Program-made: the position numbers and the translations under genes
From: an uncultured Eubacteriales bacterium
GTDB taxonomy: Bacteria; Bacillota; Clostridia; Oscillospirales; Oscillospiraceae
Assembly (NCBI GenBank): GCA_949283375.1
Contig: CASDSM010000009.1
Coordinates: 43,034 to 107,033 of the forward strand
DNA length: 64,000 nt
Direction of reading: 5' to 3'
In this document: positions 44,866 through 53,953 of the stretch, one piece after another
Position numbering within the stretch: the first letter of the stretch is position 1
Layout: each line of letters begins with the position of its first letter
The notes under the pieces: generated by a model
The model's database searches: none
Seen by the model: the letters and a program-made list of their open reading frames with translations, nothing else
What the model was told of the DNA's origin: nothing

Positions 44866-44894
44866 TGACATCCCGCCTCCTGTCCGGCATGATA
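44866..44894 (+). promoter_or_regulatory. Promoter of the nrdG-like gene
   Basis: TTGACA (44866-44871), 17 bases, CATGAT (44889-44894), 33 bp before the ATG. Confidence 0.5.
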
Positions 44895-44926
44895 GAGGCA
44901 GAACACACGGAGAGGAGCGAGCTCAC

Positions 44927-45625
44927 ATGACCATTGCCGGACTGCAAAAGACCACCCTGCTGGATTTCCCGGGAAAAGTGGCCTGCACCGTCTTTCTGGC
45001 CGGGTGCAATCTGCGCTGTCCCTTCTGCCACAACCGGGAGCTGGTGCTGCCGGAGGGGCAGGGGGCGCTCACGCCGCTCACGGAGGAGGAGCTGCTCGCC
45101 TTTCTCCGGCGGCGTCGCGGCCTGCTCGACGGGGTGTGCGTCACCGGCGGGGAGCCGCTGCGCTCGGACGGGGTCTTCGGCCTGCTGCGGGAGATCAAGG
45201 CGTTGGGCTACGCCGTGAAACTGGACACGAACGGCGGCTTTCCCGCCCGGCTGCGCCGGGCGGTGGAGGAGGGGCTGGCAGACTATGTCGCGATGGACGT
45301 CAAGAACTGCCCGGCGCGCTATGCGGAGACGGCGGGCGTCCCCGCCCTCTCCCTCGCCCCCTTCTGCGAGAGCATCGGCTATCTGATGGGCGGGGCGGTC
45401 CCCTTTGAGTTTCGCACCACCGTGGTGCGCGAGCTGCACACGGAGGCGGACCTGCTCGCCCTCGCCCGGTGGATCGCCGGGCCGGAGCGGTGGTTCCTCC
45501 AGTCCTTTGTGGACGGGCCGGGCGTCCTGCGCGGCGGCCTGCACCCCTGGGCGGCGGACGCGCTGCGCGCCATGCCGGCCCGTCTGGCGGCGTTTGTGCC
45601 GCAGACCGAGGTGCGCGGCGTCTGA
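44927..45625 (+). CDS. nrdG: Anaerobic ribonucleotide reductase-activating protein (radical SAM)
   Basis: A 232-residue radical SAM enzyme with the cluster motif CNLRCPFCHN (residues 26-35) and the SAM-binding GGEP motif (VTGGEPLRSDG). It would cut SAM to place a glycyl radical on the reductase encoded next. The NrdG assignment rests on the downstream gene and an N-terminus (MTIAGLQKTTLLDFPGKVAC) typical of the NrdG2 subgroup. GGAG precedes the ATG. It lies 130 bp upstream of nrdD, which has its own promoter. Confidence 0.88.
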   Translation: MTIAGLQKTTLLDFPGKVACTVFLAGCNLRCPFCHNRELVLPEGQGALTPLTEEELLAFLRRRRGLLDGVCVTGGEPLRSDGVFGLLREIKALGYAVKLDTNGGFPARLRRAVEEGLADYVAMDVKNCPARYAETAGVPALSLAPFCESIGYLMGGAVPFEFRTTVVRELHTEADLLALARWIAGPERWFLQSFVDGPGVLRGGLHPWAADALRAMPARLAAFVPQTEVRGV

Positions 45626-45626
45626 C

Positions 45627-45673
45627 CCTCTATATCTTGTGTCGCCGAACGCAAGTCACACCAGATATTGACT
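45627..45673 (+). promoter_or_regulatory. Two NrdR boxes upstream of nrdD
   Basis: CCTCTATATCTTGTGT (45627-45642) and ACACCAGATATTGACT (45658-45673) both resemble the NrdR consensus ACACWATATATWGTGT. They start 31 bp apart, three helical turns, the spacing typical of NrdR operators. The second overlaps the -35 box of the nrdD promoter, suitable for repression. The nrdR gene is not in this window. Confidence 0.6.
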
Positions 45674-45696
45674 TCTCTCTTCAAAAGGGCTATACT
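45668..45696 (+). promoter_or_regulatory. Promoter of nrdD
   Basis: TTGACT (45668-45673), 17 bases, TATACT (45691-45696), 59 bp before the start codon. Confidence 0.75.
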
Positions 45697-45754
45697 GGTG
45701 CCGATGGGTCCTGCCGCCGGCGGGGCCGCGAGCGCAAAAGAGGAGGAGCAGCCC

Positions 45755-48133
45755 ATGTATCAGGTATTGAAGCGCGACGGGGTGTTGGCGGAATTTGACA
45801 TCGCCAAGATCCGCGCCGCGATGGAAAAGGCGTTTGACGCCATTGGAAAGCAGCGGCACCCCAGCGTGATGGACATGCTCGCCCTGCGGGTGACGGCGGA
45901 CTTCAGCGATAAGATCCGGGACGGCAAGATCGCCGTGGAGGACATTCAGGACAGCGTGGAGCGCGTGCTCAGCGAGGCGGGCTATGGGGACGTCGCCAAG
46001 GCGTACATCCTCTACCGCAAGCAGCGCGAGCGCCTGCGCAATATGAAGTCCACCCTCCTGGACTACAGGGAGACGGTGAACCAGTACCTCAACATCAGCG
46101 ACTGGCGGGTGAAGGAGAACTCCACCGTCACCTACTCCGTGGGCGGGCTGATTTTGAGCAACAGCGGGGCGATCACCGCCAACTACTGGCTCTCGGAGAT
46201 CTACGACGACGAGATCGCACAGGCCCACCGCAGCGGTGACCTGCACCTGCACGACCTGTCCATGCTCACCGGCTACTGCGCCGGCTGGTCCCTCCGTCAG
46301 CTCATCGAGCAGGGGCTCGGCGGCGTGACCGGCAAGATCACCTCCGCCCCGGCCAAGCACCTGTCCTCGCTGTGCAACCAGATGGTCAACTTCCTCGGCA
46401 TCATGCAGAACGAGTGGGCGGGCGCGCAGGCGTTCTCCTCGTTTGACACCTATCTCGCCCCCTTCGTGCGCAGCGACCGTCTGACCTATGAGCAGACGAA
46501 GAAGTGCGTCGAGTCCTTTATCTACGGGGTGAACACCCCCAGCCGCTGGGGCACGCAGGCCCCGTTCTCCAACATCACGCTGGACTGGCGGGTGCCGGAG
46601 GACCTGGCCGGGCAGCGCGCCATCGTCGGCGGGCGGGAGATGGACTTCACCTACGGCGACTGTCAGGCGGAGATGGACATGGTGAACAAGGCGTTCATCG
46701 AGGTCATGATCGAGGGGGACGCAAACGGCCGCGGGTTCCAGTATCCCATCCCCACCTACTCCATCACGAAGGACTTTGACTGGTCGGATACGGAGAACAA
46801 CCGCCTGCTGTTCACCATGACGAGCAAGTACGGCACCCCCTACTTCTCCAACTACGTCAACAGCGACATGCAGCCGAGCGACGTGCGCAGCATGTGCTGC
46901 CGCCTGCGGCTGGACCTGCGCGAGCTGCGCAAGAAGTCGGGCGGCTACTTCGGCAGCGGCGAGAGCACCGGGAGCGTCGGCGTGGTGACCATCAACCTGC
47001 CGCGCATCGCCTATCTGGCCGCGGACAGAGAGGACTTCTACCGCCGCCTGGACAAAATGATGGACATCGCCGCCCGCTCCCTCAAGACCAAGCGCACCGT
47101 GCTCACCCGTCTGCTGGACGAGGGGCTCTACCCCTATACGAAGCACTATCTCGGCTCGTTTGACAACCACTTCTCCACCATCGGACTGGTCGGTATGAAC
47201 GAGGCCTGCCGGAACGCGAAGTGGCTGCGCGAGGACCTCACCCACCCGGCGGCGCAGGACTTCGCCGTGGAGGTGCTGAACCACATGCGCGAGCGCCTGT
47301 CGGACTACCAGGAGCAGTACGGCGACCTCTATAACCTGGAGGCCACCCCGGCGGAGTCCACCGCCTACCGCCTGGCCAAGCACGACCGGGAGCGCTATCC
47401 CGACATCATCACCGCCACAGAGAACTGCGACCGCCCGTATTACACCAACAGCTCCCACCTGCCGGTGGGCTACACGGAGGACATCTTCGAGGCGCTGGAC
47501 ATCCAGGACCGGCTCCAGACGCTCTACACCTCCGGCACGGTGTTCCACGCCTTTCTGGGCGAGCGGCTGCCGGACTGGAAGGCGGCCGCCGCGCTGGTGT
47601 GCAAGATCGCAGAGCACTATCAGCTCCCGTACTACACCCTCTCCCCCACCTATTCCATCTGCGCCGAACACGGGTATCTCGCCGGGGAGCAGTACACCTG
47701 CCCGCACTGCGGCAAGAGGACGGAGGTCTACAGCCGCATCACCGGCTATTACCGCCCGGTGCAGAACTGGAACGACGGCAAGGTGCAGGAGTTCCAGGAG
47801 CGCAGGGTGTATGACATCGGAAAGTCCCGCCTCCGCCGGCAGGGGGCGGGGGCCGCGCAGAGCGCCGCCCCGCAGGCAGCCGCCGCGCCGGCCGGGGGCC
47901 TCGCCGACGGGCTCTATCTCTTCACCACCGCCACCTGCCCGAACTGCCGCGTGGCCCGGGCGGTGCTGGGGACGGCGGAGTACACCGTGATCGACGCCGG
48001 GGCGCAGCCGGAGCTGGCGCAGGCCTATGGCATCGTCTCCGCCCCCACGCTGGTCGCCGTGCGCGGCGGCGCGGCGGAGACCTACGCCGGTCTCGCGGCG
48101 ATTGGGCGCTTTGCCCGCGCGCAGGCGGTGTAA
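45755..48133 (+). CDS. nrdD: Anaerobic ribonucleoside-triphosphate reductase with C-terminal thioredoxin-like domain
   Basis: A 792-residue class III reductase. An ATP-cone (about 1-95; YQVLKRDGVLAEFDIAKIRAAMEKAF) is followed by the ten-strand catalytic barrel. A zinc site lies in CAEHGYLAGEQYTCPHCGK, and the glycyl-radical loop SRITGYYRPVQNWNDGK is near residue 660. After an Ala/Pro linker a thioredoxin/glutaredoxin-like domain (about 705-792) carries CPNC near 727 (TATCPNCRVARAVLG). It may supply reducing equivalents in cis. The start is the ATG at 45755 with AGGAGGAG. An extension to 45668 would cross the promoter. Confidence 0.93.
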   Translation: MYQVLKRDGVLAEFDIAKIRAAMEKAFDAIGKQRHPSVMDMLALRVTADFSDKIRDGKIAVEDIQDSVERVLSEAGYGDVAKAYILYRKQRERLRNMKSTLLDYRETVNQYLNISDWRVKENSTVTYSVGGLILSNSGAITANYWLSEIYDDEIAQAHRSGDLHLHDLSMLTGYCAGWSLRQLIEQGLGGVTGKITSAPAKHLSSLCNQMVNFLGIMQNEWAGAQAFSSFDTYLAPFVRSDRLTYEQTKKCVESFIYGVNTPSRWGTQAPFSNITLDWRVPEDLAGQRAIVGGREMDFTYGDCQAEMDMVNKAFIEVMIEGDANGRGFQYPIPTYSITKDFDWSDTENNRLLFTMTSKYGTPYFSNYVNSDMQPSDVRSMCCRLRLDLRELRKKSGGYFGSGESTGSVGVVTINLPRIAYLAADREDFYRRLDKMMDIAARSLKTKRTVLTRLLDEGLYPYTKHYLGSFDNHFSTIGLVGMNEACRNAKWLREDLTHPAAQDFAVEVLNHMRERLSDYQEQYGDLYNLEATPAESTAYRLAKHDRERYPDIITATENCDRPYYTNSSHLPVGYTEDIFEALDIQDRLQTLYTSGTVFHAFLGERLPDWKAAAALVCKIAEHYQLPYYTLSPTYSICAEHGYLAGEQYTCPHCGKRTEVYSRITGYYRPVQNWNDGKVQEFQERRVYDIGKSRLRRQGAGAAQSAAPQAAAAPAGGLADGLYLFTTATCPNCRVARAVLGTAEYTVIDAGAQPELAQAYGIVSAPTLVAVRGGAAETYAGLAAIGRFARAQAV

Positions 48134-48157
48134 TTCCAACCTCACAGACAGAAACCG

Positions 48158-48187
48158 GGGCATGCGGAGCTTTTGCACCGCATGCCC
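48158..48187 (+). terminator. Hairpin after nrdD
   Basis: GGGCATGCGG (48158-48167) pairs with CCGCATGCCC (48178-48187), with a short TTG tail. A weak terminator. Confidence 0.5.
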
Positions 48188-48268
48188 TTGCGTGTCGGCA
48201 AAGGTCGACACGCTCGAACAAAATATACTTTTTCGATAGACTGGCCCCAGCCCTTGTCCCCCCCTCCC

Positions 48269-48297
48269 TTGACGGGAGGACGGAGGTGTTCTAGAAT
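48269..48297 (+). promoter_or_regulatory. Promoter of the ABC exporter pair
   Basis: TTGACG (48269-48274) and TAGAAT (48292-48297), 17-base spacing. Confidence 0.65.
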
Positions 48298-48348
48298 AGG
48301 TCCAGCTCGGGGCAATGGGGCCCTATGGACGATATGGAGGGAGCAAAC

Positions 48349-50094
48349 GTGAACGATCTGGCCTGTCTGTGGCCCTATCTGCGGCGGCACGGGCGCGATC
48401 TGGCGCTCGCGGTCGGCCTGATTTTGATCGAGACCGTCTTTGAGATGGTGATCCCCCTGCTGATGACCGGCATTGTGGACTACGGCGTGCCCAGCCGGGA
48501 CACCGGCTATCTGCTGCGCCAGGGCGGGTGGATGGTGCTGTGCGCCCTGCTGGCCCTCGTGACCGGCCTGCTCTATGCGCGCTATGCCGCGCGCGCGGCC
48601 TACGGCTTTGGCGCGGACCTGCGCAGGGCGCAGTTTGAGCAGATGCAGGCGTATGACTTTGCCAACCTCGACCGCTTCTCCTCCGCCTCCCTGGTCACGC
48701 GGATGACGGCGGATGTGACGGTGATGCAGAACGCGGTGAGCGGCGGGCTGCGCCCCCTCGTGCGCGCGCCGGTCATGTTCGCGCTGGGCATCGCCCTCTC
48801 CTTCTGGCTCAATCCGGGCCTGTCCGCCGTCTTTCTGGTCAGCTCGCCCATTCTGGGGGTGATCCTCGCGCTGATCGTCCGGAAGGTCGGGCCGCTCTAC
48901 AGCCGCCAGCAGCGGGCGGTAGACGCGCTCAACAGCCGGGTGCGCGAGTGCCTGACCGCCATTCGGGCGGTCAAGGCCTTTGTGCGCGGGGCGTATGAGC
49001 AGGAGCAGTTTGACGCGGTGAACCGCGAGCTGACCGGCGTGAGCCGTGAGACCTTCCGCCATGCGGTGCTCAATATGCCCGCCTTTCATCTGGTGATGTA
49101 CGCCGTGGTGGTCTCCATCCTCTGGCAGGGCGGCAGGATGATTTTGATCGGCGGCATGACGGTGGGCGATCTGACCGCCTTTCTCAGCTATGTCTTGCAG
49201 GTGATGAACTCCCTCATGCTGATCTCCGGCGTTTTCCTGATGCTCACCCGGTCGCTGGCGAGCGCGCGGCGCATCCGCGAGGTGCTGGAGGAGCGGCCGG
49301 AGCTGGCCGACCCGGCCGAGCCGGTGGAGGAGGTCCCGGACGGACGGGTGGAGCTGCGCGACGTCTCCTTCCGCTATCATCAGGGGGCGGAGCGCGACGC
49401 GCTCTCCCACGTCAGCCTCACCATCCCCACCGGGCAGACGGTGGGGATCATCGGCGGCACCGGCTCTGCCAAAACGACGCTGGTCCAGCTCATCCCGCGC
49501 CTGTATGAGGCAACGGAGGGGACGGTGCTGGTGGGCGGCCATCCGGTGGGGGAATACCGCCTGTCCACCCTGCGCGGCGCGGTGGGCATCGTGCTGCAAA
49601 AGAACGTCCTCTTCGCCGGCACCGTCCGGGAAAACCTCCGCTGGGGGGACCCGGAGGCGGACGACGGGGCGCTCTGGGCGGCCTGCCGTCAGGCGGGGGC
49701 GGAGGAGTTTCTCCGCCGTATGCCGGAGGGGCTGGACACCCATCTGGAGCAGGGCGGGGTGAATCTCTCCGGCGGCCAGCGGCAGCGGCTGTGCATCGCG
49801 CGCACCCTGCTCCAGCGGCCCCGCGTGCTCATCTTTGACGACTCCACCAGCGCGGTGGACACAGCCACCGCCGCGCGCATCCGCCAGGCCCTGCGCGCGC
49901 TGGAGGACGTGACCAAGATCATCATCTCCCAGCGCATCGTCTCGGTAATGGAGGCGGACCAGATCGTCATCCTGGAGGACGGCAGGGTGCACGCCGTGGG
50001 CACGCACGAGAGCCTGCTCGCCTCCGCCCCCATCTATCAGGAGATTTATCACTCCCAGCAGAGAGGAGGGCTGGAAGATGGCCAAGCCGGTTAA
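48349..50094 (+). CDS. ABC exporter half-transporter with degenerate ATP site
   Basis: A 581-residue fusion of six transmembrane helices (about 1-310) and an ATPase domain (about 330-575). Motifs are Walker A GGTGSAKTT, signature [15 protein letters not shown] and Walker B LIFDDSTSAVD. The catalytic glutamate after Walker B is aspartate and the switch-region histidine is glutamine (IISQRI). Both changes mark the non-canonical partner of heterodimeric exporters such as TM287/288 and BmrCD. I prefer the GTG at 48349 (GGAGGGAG just upstream) over ATGs at 48325 and 48334. The end overlaps the second subunit by 17 bp. Drug, lipid or peptide export is possible. Confidence 0.9.
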   Translation: MNDLACLWPYLRRHGRDLALAVGLILIETVFEMVIPLLMTGIVDYGVPSRDTGYLLRQGGWMVLCALLALVTGLLYARYAARAAYGFGADLRRAQFEQMQAYDFANLDRFSSASLVTRMTADVTVMQNAVSGGLRPLVRAPVMFALGIALSFWLNPGLSAVFLVSSPILGVILALIVRKVGPLYSRQQRAVDALNSRVRECLTAIRAVKAFVRGAYEQEQFDAVNRELTGVSRETFRHAVLNMPAFHLVMYAVVVSILWQGGRMILIGGMTVGDLTAFLSYVLQVMNSLMLISGVFLMLTRSLASARRIREVLEERPELADPAEPVEEVPDGRVELRDVSFRYHQGAERDALSHVSLTIPTGQTVGIIGGTGSAKTTLVQLIPRLYEATEGTVLVGGHPVGEYRLSTLRGAVGIVLQKNVLFAGTVRENLRWGDPEADDGALWAACRQAGAEEFLRRMPEGLDTHLEQGGVNLSGGQRQRLCIARTLLQRPRVLIFDDSTSAVDTATAARIRQALRALEDVTKIIISQRIVSVMEADQIVILEDGRVHAVGTHESLLASAPIYQEIYHSQQRGGLEDGQAG

Positions 50095-51934
50095 CGCCAA
50101 GCGCCCGAAGGACCTCGGCCGGACGGTGCGCAGCCTGCTGGCCTATCTCGGGCATCACAAGCTTCTCTTTGCCCTGGTGGGCGCGCTGGCCGCGGCGAGC
50201 GCGCTGGCCAATCTGCTCGGCACCTACCGGATCAAGACGGTGGTGAACCAGGTGATGGAGGACGGCTCGACCGCCGCCCTGGTGCGCGCCGTGGCGGTCA
50301 CCGCCGCGATCTACCTCGTGGGCGCGCTCGCCACGCTGGGCTACACCCAGGTGATGGTCCGCGCGGCGCAGAAGGTGCTCTCCGAGATCCGGCGGGACCT
50401 CTACGCCCATCTGCAGACCCTCCCCCTCTCCTTCTTTGACGCCCAGCGGCGGGGCGACCTGATGAGCCTGTTCACCAACGACGTGGACACCATCTCGGAC
50501 GCGCTCAACAACAGCTTCTCCTCCCTCATCCAGAGCTTTATCCAGCTCGTGGGGACGCTGGTCCTCCTCTTCGCGCTCAACTGGCGGCTCTCCCTCGTGG
50601 TGGCTGCGGGCTATCTGGCGATGTTCCTCTACATCCGCTACAGCGGGCGGCGGAGCAAGTTCTACTTTCAGCGCCAGCAGGCCCACCTCGGCGAGCTGGA
50701 CGCCTATATTGAGGAGATGACTGCCGGGCAGAAGGTGGTCAAGGTGTTCAACCACCAGCAGGCCAGCCTGGATGGCTTCCTCCGGCGCAACGACGCCCTG
50801 CGCGAGGCGGGGACCCGAGCGCAGGCCTACGCCTCCACCATGATCCCCGCTGTGGTCAGCATCTCCTACGTCAACTACGCCGTCATCGCCGTGCTCGGCG
50901 CGCTGATGGTGATCTGGGGCTGGTCGGACGTGGGGAGCCTCGCGAGCTACCTCGTCTTCGTGCGCCAGTCCGCCATGCCGATCAATCAGTTCACCCAGCA
51001 GGGCAACTTCCTCCTCGCCGCCCTCGCGGGCGCGGAGCGCATCTTCGGCGTGATGGAGGAGCCGCCGGAGCGGGATGAGGGGACGGTCGTCCTCGTCAAC
51101 GTCTGCCGGGCGGAGGACGGGTCTCTGCGCCCCTGCCGGGAGAAGACGGGCCGGTGGGCCTGGCAGGACACCGCCCACCCCGACGCCCCCCTCGTCCCCC
51201 TGCGGGGAGACGTGCGCTTCCACGACGTCACCTTTGGCTACCGTCCGGGGCAGACGGTGCTGCACGACGTCTCCTTCTACGCAAAGCCCGGGCAGAAGAT
51301 CGCCTTTGTCGGCTCCACCGGGGCGGGGAAGACCACCATCACCAACCTCATCAACCGCTTTTACGACATCTCAGGCGGCCAGATCACCTACGACGGCATC
51401 GACATCGGCCGCATCTGCAAGGAGGACCTGCGCCGCAGCCTGGGGATGGTGCTCCAGGACGCGCACCTGTTCACCGGCACGGTGGCGGAGAACATCCGCT
51501 TCGGCAAGCTGGACGCCACGCGGGAGGAGATCGAGCGGGCGGCGGAGATCGCCAACGCGGACTCCTTCATCCGCCGCCTGCCGCAGGGCTATGACACCAT
51601 GGTGACCGGAGACGGGGCCAACCTCTCCCAGGGACAGCGGCAGCTGCTCACCATCGCGCGGGCGGCGGTGGCCGACCCGCCGGTGCTCATTCTGGACGAG
51701 GCGACCAGCTCGGTGGACACGCGCACCGAGGCCCTCATCGAGCGCGGGATGGACCGGCTGATGGAGGGGCGGACCGTCTTTGTCATCGCCCACCGGCTCT
51801 CCACCGTGCGCAACGCCAACGCCATCCTCGTGCTCGAGCACGGCGAGGTGGCAGAGCGCGGCGACCACGAGGACCTGCTCCGCCAGAGAGGGCGCTACTG
51901 GCAGCTCTACCATGGGATGAGCGAGCTGTCCTGA
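50078..51934 (+). CDS. ABC exporter half-transporter with intact ATP site
   Basis: A 618-residue partner of the preceding protein. It has six transmembrane helices (about 1-330), then an ATPase with Walker A GSTGAGKTT, signature LSQGQRQLLTIARAA, Walker B VLILDEATSSVD with catalytic Glu, and switch FVIAHRLSTV. A 40-residue insertion before the ATPase domain (about 345-385) is rich in charged residues. GGAGGG within the upstream gene precedes the ATG. Together they form a heterodimeric exporter. Confidence 0.93.
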   Translation: MAKPVNAKRPKDLGRTVRSLLAYLGHHKLLFALVGALAAASALANLLGTYRIKTVVNQVMEDGSTAALVRAVAVTAAIYLVGALATLGYTQVMVRAAQKVLSEIRRDLYAHLQTLPLSFFDAQRRGDLMSLFTNDVDTISDALNNSFSSLIQSFIQLVGTLVLLFALNWRLSLVVAAGYLAMFLYIRYSGRRSKFYFQRQQAHLGELDAYIEEMTAGQKVVKVFNHQQASLDGFLRRNDALREAGTRAQAYASTMIPAVVSISYVNYAVIAVLGALMVIWGWSDVGSLASYLVFVRQSAMPINQFTQQGNFLLAALAGAERIFGVMEEPPERDEGTVVLVNVCRAEDGSLRPCREKTGRWAWQDTAHPDAPLVPLRGDVRFHDVTFGYRPGQTVLHDVSFYAKPGQKIAFVGSTGAGKTTITNLINRFYDISGGQITYDGIDIGRICKEDLRRSLGMVLQDAHLFTGTVAENIRFGKLDATREEIERAAEIANADSFIRRLPQGYDTMVTGDGANLSQGQRQLLTIARAAVADPPVLILDEATSSVDTRTEALIERGMDRLMEGRTVFVIAHRLSTVRNANAILVLEHGEVAERGDHEDLLRQRGRYWQLYHGMSELS

Positions 51935-51985
51935 GGAGGCTCTTCCGCCCGGAACATCAATCAACGTAGTTTTGACAACCTGTCC

Positions 51986-52022
51986 GCCCCGGTGCGTCCA
52001 GCGCGCCGGGGCGGCGCTTTTC
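51986..52022 (+). terminator. Terminator of the exporter operon
   Basis: An 11-bp stem (51986-51996 with 52002-52012, one G-T pair) followed by GGCGCTTTT. Confidence 0.65.
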
Positions 52023-52080
52023 GCTCTGCCCTCTTCTGCCGGCGGAGGTTTTGTGGTATACTGTCTCCGACAGACGAACA

Positions 52081-52098
52081 GGCCCGGCGCGCCGGGCC
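52081..52098. promoter_or_regulatory. 18-bp perfect palindrome in the pepF leader
   Basis: GGCCCGGCGCGCCGGGCC lies between a TATACT box (52057-52062) and the pepF ribosome-binding site. It could be an operator or an RNA hairpin. No matching regulator is known here. Confidence 0.35.
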
Positions 52099-52121
52099 GG
52101 ACAGAAAGGAAGCTTCCCGAT

Positions 52122-53921
52122 ATGGAACACAAAGTATTGCCCCGCAGCGAGAGGGACCCCCGCGACACCTGGGCGACCGGCGACCTCTTTTCCACCGACG
52201 ACGCCTGGCGCGCGGCGTATGCGCAGGCGGAGGAGATCGTGCGCGCGCTCGGCGGCTATCAGGGCCGTCTGGGCGAGAGCGGCCCCGTCCTGCTGGCCTA
52301 TCTGGAGCGGTCGGACGACCTCTCCCGCGCGCTCTCCCCGCTGGTGAACTACGCCTTCCGCCGCAGCGATGAGGACACACGCGACCCCGTCTATCAGGAG
52401 ATGAGCGCACGCGCGCAGAATCTGATGGTCGCCGCCGGAGAGGCCACGGCGTTTGAGACGCCGGAGATCCTCGCCATCCCGGAGGAGCGGATGGACGCCT
52501 TCTATCAGGAGGCCCCCGGGCTGGAGCACTACCGCCTTGCTCTGACGCGCATTCGCCGCCAGCGGGAGCACACCCTCTCCCCCGAGGGGGAGGCCCTGCT
52601 CGCCTCCGCCGGGAAGCTGGCGCAGTCGGCGGACGACATCTTCGGCTTTCTCAACGACGCCGACCTCCGCTTCCCCGATGCGGCGGACTGCGCGGGGCAG
52701 CTGCACCCCGTCACCCACGGGTCCTATCTCGCCCTGATGCGCTCGGAGGACCGGACCCTGCGCGAAAACGCCTTCCGCTCGCTCTACGGGGCGTACCGGC
52801 AGTTTCGCAACACCCTGGCAGCCACGCTGAGCGCGCAGATGAATCAGCTCCAGTTCTTCGCCAACGCGCGGCGCTATCCCTCCGCCCTGCACGCCTCCCT
52901 GGACCGGACGGAGGTGCCGGTGGAGATCTATCACAACCTGATCGACACCGTCCACCGGCATTTCCCCACCATGCACCGCTATATCCGCCTGCGCAAGCGG
53001 CTGCTCGGCGTGGAGGAGCTGCACCACTACGACCTCTACACCCCCATCGTCGCCGGGGAGGACAGCGCCGTGCCCTTTGAGGAGGCCAAGCGCCTCGCCC
53101 TGGAGGCCCTGCGGCCGCTGGGGGAGGACTACTGCGCTACGGTGCGCGCGGCCTTTGACAGCCGCTGGATCGACGTCTATGAGAACGAGGGCAAGCGCTC
53201 CGGGGCCTACTCCGCCGGGGTGTACGGCGCGCACCCCTTTGTGCTGCTCAACTACAACGACACCATCCGCAGCGTCTTCACGCTGGTGCACGAGATGGGC
53301 CACGCGATGCACTCCCACCTCTCCAACCGGACCCAGCCGGTGACTTACGCCAGCTACGTCATCTTTGTCGCGGAGGTGGCCTCCACCTGCAACGAGGCGC
53401 TGCTGATGCAGTACCTGCTCGGCGGGGCGGGAAGCCGGAAGCGCCGGGCCTACCTCATCAACTACTTCCTCGAGCAGTTCCGCACCACGCTCTACCGGCA
53501 GACGATGTTCGCCGAGTTCGAGCTGTGGTGCAGCGAGCAGACCCGCGCGGGCCAGGTGCTCACGGCGGAGGCGATGAGCCGGAAGTATGCCGCGCTCAAC
53601 CGCGCCTACTACGGCGAGGACCTCGCGGCGGATGAGGAGATCTCGCTGGAGTGGTCGCGCATCCCGCACTTCTACTACAACTTCTATGTCTATCAGTACG
53701 CCACCGGCTTTGCCTGCGCGATCGCCCTCTCCCAGCGCATCCTGCGCGGCGAGCCGGGCGCGGTGGAGGACTACCTCCGCTTCCTCGGCGGCGGGAGTTC
53801 GGCCGACCCCGTCTCCCTGCTGCGTGGGGCGGGCGTGGACATCGCCACCCCCCAGCCGGTCGAGGACGCCCTCGCCCTCTTTGACCGGCTCATCTCCGAG
53901 TTGGAGGAGCTGACGGCTTGA
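52122..53921 (+). CDS. pepF: Oligoendopeptidase F
   Basis: A 599-residue M3B metallopeptidase that cuts oligopeptides in the cytoplasm. The zinc motif HEMGHAMHSH is near residue 390, and the third ligand glutamate lies in the following helix (VAEVASTCNEALL). YYNFYVYQYATGFACAIALS near the C-terminus is typical of PepF. AAGGAAG precedes the ATG at 52122. The frame extends upstream to 51972, but that part lies across the exporter terminator and is not coding. It is 32 bp from another peptidase gene. Confidence 0.95.
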   Translation: MEHKVLPRSERDPRDTWATGDLFSTDDAWRAAYAQAEEIVRALGGYQGRLGESGPVLLAYLERSDDLSRALSPLVNYAFRRSDEDTRDPVYQEMSARAQNLMVAAGEATAFETPEILAIPEERMDAFYQEAPGLEHYRLALTRIRRQREHTLSPEGEALLASAGKLAQSADDIFGFLNDADLRFPDAADCAGQLHPVTHGSYLALMRSEDRTLRENAFRSLYGAYRQFRNTLAATLSAQMNQLQFFANARRYPSALHASLDRTEVPVEIYHNLIDTVHRHFPTMHRYIRLRKRLLGVEELHHYDLYTPIVAGEDSAVPFEEAKRLALEALRPLGEDYCATVRAAFDSRWIDVYENEGKRSGAYSAGVYGAHPFVLLNYNDTIRSVFTLVHEMGHAMHSHLSNRTQPVTYASYVIFVAEVASTCNEALLMQYLLGGAGSRKRRAYLINYFLEQFRTTLYRQTMFAEFELWCSEQTRAGQVLTAEAMSRKYAALNRAYYGEDLAADEEISLEWSRIPHFYYNFYVYQYATGFACAIALSQRILRGEPGAVEDYLRFLGGGSSADPVSLLRGAGVDIATPQPVEDALALFDRLISELEELTA

Positions 53922-53953
53922 ACGGGATTTCCCCTGAAAGGATGGAGCATACG

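Noticed and set aside
45656-48211. 851-codon frame on the minus strand
   Set aside because: Antisense to nrdD; composition typical of a shadow frame.
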